Shown in pieces: positions 58,364 through 64,000 of a stretch of DNA of 64,000 nucleotides. The stretch comes from JAXMAF01 sp046350555 (GTDB lineage Bacteria; Planctomycetota; Phycisphaerae; Phycisphaerales; SM1A02), in assembly GCA_046350555.1 (NCBI GenBank), contig JAXMAF010000025.1, forward strand, positions 1 through 64,000. Direction: 5' to 3'. Under the pieces are notes generated by a model. That model had not been told where the DNA came from. It ran no database searches and was given only the letters and a program-made list of their open reading frames with translations. Position numbers and translations under genes: made by a program. Every line of letters starts with the position of its first letter. The first letter of the stretch is position 1.

Positions 58364-59452
58364 TCAATAATCGCGCCGGCAGAAGATGAACGCGGCGATG
58401 GCCACGACCGCACCCTCGAAGAGGAGGCTCGTTCCAACCACCCATCCGACGCTGCGGCCCCGGCGCTGCTCGATGAGCTTCTTCTGGAGCTCGCGCTGCG
58501 AGATCGGTTCACGGGGTCCGAGCGGCGAGTCCTCCAGCGACTGGTCGCCCTCCGGCGGCTTCGGAAGGTCCGCGAGGTCGACGAGCTTGCGGCTGAGCAG
58601 CTCGACGGTCTCGTCGGTCTTGGGCAGGAGCGTCTTGGCGCGAAACGCCCAGTTGTGCCACCACTCGAGCTTCGTGACGGCCGTGTTCGTCTCCTCGAGC
58701 GTCTGGCGAAGCTGCTTCAGGCGCTCCTCGTTGGGTTCCGGCCGCTTGAGCTGCGCCTCGATGCGCCGCTCCGTGCGCTCGGCGCTCATCTGCTGCATGG
58801 TTCCGATGGACATGAGCGCAGCCTCGGTCGTGTTCACGAGGAAGAGGCCGAACCAGACGAGCAGCGTGAGCAGGAGCGCCGCGATCGTCGAGCGCGTCAG
58901 CACGCCGAAGAGGACGCAGAACGAGAAGAGGTAGCTGAAGAAGCAGACCACGAGCGGGACGGCGAGGAAGAGTCCCGGCTCCCACGCGCCGCCGCGCACG
59001 CCGAGCACGATGAAGCACGCCAGCGAGAACGCGCCGACCTGGAGCGTCACGAAGAGGAGGCCGAAGACGTACTTCGTCGCGAAGAGCCGGAGCCGCGAGA
59101 TCGGACGGCTGAGCCAGAGATCGATGGCCCCGCCGGTGAGGAAGTCGGGAAAGATGCTCGCCGTCGAGACGAGCGCGAGGATCGCCGCGATCCACCCAAG
59201 CCAGACGCCGACGCCAAGCTGGACCATGTAGGTCTTGTAGAAGGCCTCCCTGGACATCACCGACGTGTTCAGCATCGGCGTGTCGAACTGCCAGTGCAGG
59301 ATCGTGACACCCTTCTCGTTGATGCCCGCGGCGGCGAACGCGACGACGACGAGCACCGAGATCGCCAGGGTGATCCAGAAGAGCTTCTTGTAGTTGAGCT
59401 CGCGATAGGCGTCGACGAGCATCGCCCAGGTCTGGACGAGGCGCACGCTCAT
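58364..59452 (-). CDS. ABC transporter permease (ABC-2 type)
   Basis: 362 aa, about six membrane segments (LFWITLAISVLVVVAFAAAG, GVWLGWIAAILALVSTAS, FSLACFIVLGV, AALLLTLLVWFGLFLV, and one at the C-terminus). The LWLSRPISRLRLFATKYVFG motif after the second segment is common in ABC-2/NosY-type permeases. A charged coiled stretch (~220-300) is inserted before the last segment. Start overlaps the ATPase stop by ATGA. Substrate unknown. Converges on the metallopeptidase with 15 nt between the stops. Confidence 0.85.
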   Translation of the reverse strand: MSVRLVQTWAMLVDAYRELNYKKLFWITLAISVLVVVAFAAAGINEKGVTILHWQFDTPMLNTSVMSREAFYKTYMVQLGVGVWLGWIAAILALVSTASIFPDFLTGGAIDLWLSRPISRLRLFATKYVFGLLFVTLQVGAFSLACFIVLGVRGGAWEPGLFLAVPLVVCFFSYLFSFCVLFGVLTRSTIAALLLTLLVWFGLFLVNTTEAALMSIGTMQQMSAERTERRIEAQLKRPEPNEERLKQLRQTLEETNTAVTKLEWWHNWAFRAKTLLPKTDETVELLSRKLVDLADLPKPPEGDQSLEDSPLGPREPISQRELQKKLIEQRRGRSVGWVVGTSLLFEGAVVAIAAFIFCRRDY

Positions 59453-60498
59453 GGTCGCGCTCCGGTCGCGGTCGGCGACTGTCCGGCGCCACGTTCGGCG
59501 CCGGGGTCGGACCTTCGGGCCCCCGCCGGCGCAGCGCCGGGGCCGAGCGTCGCGCCCGTGTTCGGATCGGTCACGGCGCGCATGAAGAGATCCTCGAGCG
59601 ACTCGCGCGCCGGCGTGATCGAGACGATCGTGCGCCCTTCCGAACGGAGTCGGTCGATGATCGGCTGGATCGCCGCCGCGTCCGACGAGGCGACAAGCAG
59701 CCGCGCCGTCCCGTCGCGCGTCGGCGCGTGCCCGCCGGGCGCCGCCGCGGCGGACGACGCCAGCCCGGCCGTCGATTGCTCCATCCACGCAGGCGCGGAG
59801 CCGGCAATGACGATCTCGTAGTGACGACTCGACGCCGTGAGCTGCTCCAGCGTTCCCTGCGCCACGACCTGTCCCTGGACCATGATCGCCACGCGATCGC
59901 ACACCATCTCGAGCTCGCTGAGCAGGTGGCTGTTCACGAAGATGGTCTTCCCCTGCTCGCGCAGCTGCACAAGCACGTCGCGGATCTCCCGGCGACCGAG
60001 GGGATCGACACCGTCGGTCGGTTCGTCGAGGAAGACGAGCTCCGGATCGTTGACCATCGCCGCGGCGAGCCCGACGCGCTGCTGCATGCCCTTCGAATAC
60101 GTGCCGAAGCGCCGATCCGCCCACTCGCGCATGCGCACGATGTCGAGCATCTCCTCGGTGCGTCGTCGACGATCGGGGCGGCGCATGCCCGCGAGGCCGC
60201 CGAAGAGCTCGACCGCCTGCCGTCCGGTGAGGTATTGCGGGAAGCGATGATGCTCGGGCAGATAGCCCACGCGCTGCAGCGTCGCCTTGTGGCCGACGCG
60301 CCGGCCGAGCAGCGTTCCCTCGGCGTGCGTGGGCCGCACGACCGTCATCATGATCTTCACCAGCGTGCTCTTGCCCGCGCCGTTGGGGCCAAGCAGGCCG
60401 AAGATCTCGCCCGCGTGCACCTGCATCCGCACGCCGCGCAGCGCCTGGACGCGGCCTCGATAGGTCTTGCGGACGTCGGTGAGGTCGATGGGATGCAT
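59449..60498 (-). CDS. ABC transporter ATP-binding protein
   Basis: 349 aa with Walker A GPNGAGKSTL, signature YSKGMQQRVGLAAAM, Walker B LVFLDEPTDGVDP and the switch His in VNSHLLSELEMVCD. It pairs with the permease downstream (ATGA overlap) as an exporter of unknown substrate, and is of the CcmA/NatA-like group. The C-terminal ~110 residues form an extra alpha/beta part and an Ala/Gly/Pro tail. TACGCT (60552-60547, minus) may be its -10 box. Confidence 0.9.
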   Translation of the reverse strand: MHPIDLTDVRKTYRGRVQALRGVRMQVHAGEIFGLLGPNGAGKSTLVKIMMTVVRPTHAEGTLLGRRVGHKATLQRVGYLPEHHRFPQYLTGRQAVELFGGLAGMRRPDRRRRTEEMLDIVRMREWADRRFGTYSKGMQQRVGLAAAMVNDPELVFLDEPTDGVDPLGRREIRDVLVQLREQGKTIFVNSHLLSELEMVCDRVAIMVQGQVVAQGTLEQLTASSRHYEIVIAGSAPAWMEQSTAGLASSAAAAPGGHAPTRDGTARLLVASSDAAAIQPIIDRLRSEGRTIVSITPARESLEDLFMRAVTDPNTGATLGPGAAPAGARRSDPGAERGAGQSPTATGARP

Positions 60499-60675
60499 GC
60501 CGATGGGCGGGGAGGGAATCGATCGCGCGCGAACGAGCGCGACGGGAGCGTAGCAGCTTCCCGCGATCGACTTGGCGATCCGGTTCGCGCCCGCGGGCGT
60601 CGGCCCTGGACTCGAAGCACCCCGCGCCCGCCTGCGCGCGGTCGTCGATCCACGCCCCGCCGCCGGTCACTGTGA

Positions 60676-60707
60676 ACGGGGAGCGCCCATGGGTGGGCGC
60701 TCCCCGT
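60676..60707. terminator. Perfect 14-bp hairpin
   Basis: ACGGGGAGCGCCCA (60676-60689), loop TGGG and the exact complement to 60707. It lies 45 nt past the stop of the CHRD gene (minus strand). There is no T-run. Confidence 0.7.
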
Positions 60708-60751
60708 CCGCTGCGGCGGCGACGCGTGGCACGCGGAGCCGCGCCGCGAGA

Positions 60752-62074
60752 TCAGCAGGGTCCCCACGCGGCCAGCAAGGCGCCGAGGTCGGCGCCATCC
60801 ACGACGCCGTCGTCGTTGAGATCGGCCGAGGACATGCCGGTCGCGCCCCACTGCGCGAGCATCGCGCCGAGGTCGGCGCCATCGACCGTGCCATCGTCGT
60901 TGAGATCGGCGGGGCACGGTGCAGGCACCTTGATGAACCCACCGCCGTCGATCCCCGGCGTCGCATCCCCGTAGAGGCCCGGTGGTTGCATCACGCCGGC
61001 GAGGATCAGCGAACCCACGATCTCCACCCGGCCGGCGCCGATCGAAACCAGGCCTCCCGGACCGATGGAGAGCGCGACATCGTCGGGAATCGTGTCGATC
61101 AGGATCGGACCACCCTCGGCGTCCTGCGGTGGCGGGATCTCGTCGAGCACGAGCACGCCTCCATTCACGAGCACCGAGCCGGTGAACATGTTCTTCGCCT
61201 TCAGGATGATCTCGCAGACGTTCACGGGCGGCATGATGATGCTCGCCGGTCCCTCGGCGATGCCCGTGATCGGCCCCTTGAAGACCAGCGAGGATGCCGG
61301 AACGCCACTGAGCTCGAGGCAACTGTGGAGCACGTGGGTGCAGATGATGTTCATCCTCGGGGTGAGCATCTTGATCGGCGTGAGCCCGGGATTCTCGAAG
61401 CTGATCGGCGCGCCGCCGGGGCTTCCAAGCGTGTACGAATGCGCTTCGCTCCCGAACGAGAGCGTCGAGATCGTGATCGGGATCGAATTGTTGATCGTCG
61501 TGTCCTCCTGGATGGTGTCGCCGAGGAGCACCTTGGCGTCGGGATTGTTGGGGAACCCGCCGCCGTTTCCCCCCATCCAGTTCGCGGGGTTGGTCCACTC
61601 CTTCACCGGCCCTGGCGTGCCAACCCACTTCCACGTGGGATCGGGGACCGGCATGAGCTGTCCGCGCACAGCGCCGGCCGGGAACGGCGCATTGTGGATG
61701 TTCACGTAGAAGCCGGTCGGATTGGCGAGGATCATGTTGACGTTGGCGGCCGTCGTCGTCGTCATGTTGATCAGCGTGCCGGGGCCGCCGGTCGTCGCGA
61801 CGCCGAGGTTCACGAGCACCGGACCGGCCACGCCGGCGGCTCCGGTGTGGATGTGCATGAGTGTGGGCGCGGCGATGTTCGCGTAGGTGAAGTTCCAGGA
61901 GACCTTGTTCGTCGACGGATCGATGCTGAGCGTCCCAGTCGCCGTTCCGTCCGGATCGCCGGGACCGGGCACCTCCTGGGCCCCGGTCATGACGAGCGTA
62001 AAGTCGACCGCCGACGCCGGCGCGTTACACAGCGCCACGGCGAACGCCACAGCCAAGCTCGACAAGAGCCGCAT
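60752..62074 (-). CDS. Secreted CHRD-domain protein with two dockerin-like repeats
   Basis: 440 aa, with signal MRLLSSLAVAFAVALCNAPASA. Residues ~25-145 form a CHRD (chordin) module (VMTGAQEVPGPGDPDGTATG, MHIHTGAAGVAGPVLVNL, AGAVRGQL). A beta-rich region then follows (GGFPNNPDAKVLLGDTIQED, SGVPASSLVFKGPITGIAEG), with two dockerin-like units at the C-terminus (ADLNDDGTVDGADLGAML, SADLNDDGVVDGADLGALLA). GGAGGTG lies 6 nt before the ATG. Probably an extracellular or surface structural protein. Confidence 0.85.
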   Translation of the reverse strand: MRLLSSLAVAFAVALCNAPASAVDFTLVMTGAQEVPGPGDPDGTATGTLSIDPSTNKVSWNFTYANIAAPTLMHIHTGAAGVAGPVLVNLGVATTGGPGTLINMTTTTAANVNMILANPTGFYVNIHNAPFPAGAVRGQLMPVPDPTWKWVGTPGPVKEWTNPANWMGGNGGGFPNNPDAKVLLGDTIQEDTTINNSIPITISTLSFGSEAHSYTLGSPGGAPISFENPGLTPIKMLTPRMNIICTHVLHSCLELSGVPASSLVFKGPITGIAEGPASIIMPPVNVCEIILKAKNMFTGSVLVNGGVLVLDEIPPPQDAEGGPILIDTIPDDVALSIGPGGLVSIGAGRVEIVGSLILAGVMQPPGLYGDATPGIDGGGFIKVPAPCPADLNDDGTVDGADLGAMLAQWGATGMSSADLNDDGVVDGADLGALLAAWGPC

Positions 62075-62605
62075 GAGACACCTCCGTGAGTTTCGACGGC
62101 GTTGCACGGGAACCGGACCGCCCGGGCGTCCCCCACAGGACGTCGCCAAGGCATCGTACTTGTCCCCTGCGGCGATGCCGCGCGGATTCTTCCGTCTGGC
62201 CGATACGCCGCCACCGCGCCGCGGGGTCGACGCGATGGTGCGGCCTCGAGTGGTGCGCCGCGCAGCGATTGCGGGAACTGGTGACGCGGACGTGCGGACC
62301 CGACACCCTGTTCAACGGTCTCGTCCAGGCCGACGTGCTTCGGGCGATCGATCGCGCCGAGACGCGCGCCGCCGAGATCCGCGAAGGGAACGGCGACCGC
62401 CGCGAGCGTTCTGGATCGAGCTGATGTTCCGGAGCTTCTCGCCTCGGCGGGACGGACGGACGTGCGCGTGCCTTCCGGATCCGCGACGATCCGACGGGAA
62501 GAGTACAGCCCCCGCCCGTGTTCATCGGGTGCATCGCGCTGCAATAGGATGGAACCCGACCACGCTCGTGACCGCTCCGCAACCACCTCAGGATCCCGCA
62601 CTCAA
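62075..62605. other. Intergenic region, no confident gene
   Basis: 531 nt without a supported gene. Short plus-strand frames here (for example around 62240-62424, ending DRAETRAAEIREG) have some protein character but no good start or ribosome site, and could be part of an unrecognised or broken gene. TAGGAT (62545-62550) may belong to the DUF1573 promoter. Confidence 0.35.
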
Positions 62606-63763
62606 ATGAACGTCCAACGCCTTTCAGTCTGCCTTGCGACGGTCGTGCTCGCGGCGGCCGCGTCTGCCCAAGCTCCGCCACCGACGGCGCCCGCGCGACC
62701 GGCGGCGCCGGGCCCGGCCGCGCCGGGTCAGGCGGCACCCTCCGGGCCGGCCGCGGCGCCGGCGCCCGGCGGTGCGAAGCCGATGCAGCAGACGGCGCCC
62801 CCAATCACCGTCGATCCGGTCGTCGCGGACTTCGGCGTCGTCGAGCCGGGCTCGACCCATCCGGCGACGTTCGTCCTGCGCAACAACAGTCTTGCGCCGC
62901 TCCTGATCACGATGGCGCTGCCAAGCTGCAAGTGCACGACCCTCGAGAACTACGCCGGAAAGACCATCCCCGCCGGCGGAACGTTCGAGATGAAGGCGAC
63001 GCTCAACGCGCCTGCGACGCCAGGCGTCAAGGACGCCAAGGTCAACGTCGTCATCGACGGCTACACGAAGCCCCTGATCCTGCAGCTTCGCTGCGAGGTC
63101 CTTCTGGCGATCAAGGCGGCCGAGGAGTTCGTCGATGCGCTCAAGGGCGTCACCCACGGCGTGCTCACGATCGAGAGCCGCGACGGGAAGCCGTTCCGCA
63201 TCCTCACCAGCAACGGCGTGGCGCCGTCGTATGTCGACTTCGATCCAGCGAAGGACGCGCCGCGAAACACCTACAAGATCAACTGGTCGGTCGAAGGCTG
63301 GCCGTGCGAGGGCATGCGGCTCTGGTGGATCGTCGAGACCGACCGACCCGACTGTGCGATCCTCCCCTGCCGCATCCGCCACGACTGCACCGGCAGCAAG
63401 GCCGATCCGGGACGCTTCGAGCGCAAGTGGATCTTCAAGGAGCAGGTCGTGAACGCCGGACTCGTGAAGCCGGGCGAGACCGTCCGGCTCAAGATGGAGA
63501 TCGAGAACAGCGAGCCGAAGGCGGGTCCGCAGAAGCCCGCGACGATGAACCAGGGCTTCCGGCAGATCAGCGGCGTGCGCAGCGACGATCCCAGGGCGAC
63601 GGCGAAGATGATCAAGATGGAGCCGCGCGGCACGGACGAGTCGCTCGTCACGTTCGAGTTCACGCCGGCGGCGGACGCGTCGGGCATGATCTACGTGCCC
63701 GTGCGGGTGACGAGTCCGACCGGCGAGAACACCATCGCGGTCGTGGCGAGCGTGCACGGCTAG
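62606..63763 (+). CDS. Secreted DUF1573 protein
   Basis: 385 aa. Signal MNVQRLSVCLATVVLAAAAS; a Pro/Ala-rich linker of ~45 residues; then the DUF1573 (ASH-like) module VVADFGVVEPGSTHPATFVL with ITMALPSCKCTTLENYAGKT and TIPAGGTFEMKATLN. Further beta domains follow (GRFERKWIFKEQVV; GMIYVPVRVTSPTGENTI). DUF1573 proteins are common in planctomycete envelopes and probably bind other surface structures. The stop is followed by a G/C hairpin (63791-63813). Confidence 0.85.
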   Translation: MNVQRLSVCLATVVLAAAASAQAPPPTAPARPAAPGPAAPGQAAPSGPAAAPAPGGAKPMQQTAPPITVDPVVADFGVVEPGSTHPATFVLRNNSLAPLLITMALPSCKCTTLENYAGKTIPAGGTFEMKATLNAPATPGVKDAKVNVVIDGYTKPLILQLRCEVLLAIKAAEEFVDALKGVTHGVLTIESRDGKPFRILTSNGVAPSYVDFDPAKDAPRNTYKINWSVEGWPCEGMRLWWIVETDRPDCAILPCRIRHDCTGSKADPGRFERKWIFKEQVVNAGLVKPGETVRLKMEIENSEPKAGPQKPATMNQGFRQISGVRSDDPRATAKMIKMEPRGTDESLVTFEFTPAADASGMIYVPVRVTSPTGENTIAVVASVHG

Positions 63764-63790
63764 CGTCTCCTCGATCGCTCCGTGGCGGCT

Positions 63791-63813
63791 GCGCCGCGCG
63801 TTCGCCGCGGCGC
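63791..63813 (+). terminator. Hairpin after the DUF1573 gene
   Basis: GCGCCGCG (63791-63798) pairs with CGCGGCGC (63806-63813), loop of 7. It starts 27 nt after the stop. No T-run. Confidence 0.45.
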
Positions 63814-63890
63814 GCCGGGCGCCGCGTGCGAACCAAACCGGCTCGAGTCCACCGTCGTGCCATGACATGGAGAGGAGCGGCGACCGCGGC

Positions 63891-64000
63891 ATGCCGCCCA
63901 CCGACCCCAATGCCGCGATCGCCCTCCTGCACGAGGCTGCGGCGACGATGCTCGCCTCGCCGCTTCGCCATGGCAGCGTCGTGCGCATCCCGGCGCGGGG
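63891..64000 (+). CDS. Unidentified gene, N-terminal fragment
   Basis: From ATG 63891 the frame MPPTDPNAAIALLHEAAATM continues to the window edge with LASPLRHGSVVRIPARG. The sequence is protein-like, but too short to place in a family. ATG 63867, in the same frame, is an alternative start; GGAG is present upstream of 63891. It is cut by the right edge. Confidence 0.5.
   Translation, partial: MPPTDPNAAIALLHEAAATMLASPLRHGSVVRIPAR

Noticed and set aside
62086..62424. Possible small gene on the plus strand
   Set aside because: Some protein character only in the last third; start region is Arg-rich, overlaps the promoter side of the CHRD gene, and has no ribosome site.

Overview
The window is high-GC and reads as the chromosome of a planctomycete close to Phycisphaerae. 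Supporting this are a fused LpxC-FabZ protein followed by LpxA (Gram-negative lipid A synthesis), secreted proteins ending in dockerin-like Asp/Asn/Gly loops, DUF11 and PA14 envelope proteins, and a nearly complete ribosomal superoperon. The class is inferred from gene content; no rRNA or tRNA gene was found to confirm it.

Layout. 1-2.1 kb: end of lpxC-fabZ, lpxA, and a small protein with a very acidic tail. 2.2-11.5 kb: a large PQQ-propeller protein, a WHy/LEA-like lipoprotein, ppk1, a QueD-like protein and a glmM/manB-type mutase. 11.6-18.3 kb: FkbM methyltransferase, murD, a lipoprotein, an IspF-GAF fusion, recJ and adk. 18.7-37.3 kb, all on the minus strand: S10-L3-L4-L23-L2-S19-L22-S3-L16-L29-S17-L14-L24-L5-S14-S8-L6-L18-S5-L15-secY-map-infA-L36-S13-S11-rpoA-L17, then pheS. 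The cluster starts from a strong sigma70-type promoter at 37.54-37.57 kb. S4 and L30 are absent from it, and adk lies outside. 37.9-46.1 kb: two exported proteins, an XRE-type regulator, a family 2 glycosyltransferase, an unknown protein and a YhaM-like exoribonuclease. 46.2-64 kb: nnrD, patatin and DUF4105 proteins, several lipoproteins, a FUN14-like protein, a dockerin-bearing metallopeptidase, an ABC exporter pair, a CHRD-dockerin protein, a DUF1573 protein and a truncated gene.

Four patches (about 6.4-11.0, 30.2-31.3, 43.4-45.1 and 55.4-56.4 kb) are riddled with frameshifts, even in essential genes such as L14, L24 and S17. The rest of the window is clean. These patches are most likely unpolished consensus sequence, and gene ends there are approximate.

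The most interesting signals lie outside the genes. (1) A hairpin repeat with compensatory base changes sits directly after the stop codons of pheS, S11, S13, L23 and perhaps L16. (2) A separate repeat of about 90 bp occurs five times, usually just after stop codons. (3) A TAnnnT hexamer lies 6-11 nt upstream of at least nine start codons, which points to widespread leaderless mRNAs. (4) A 13-bp tandem repeat, some units of which carry ATG, forms the start region of the XRE regulator.
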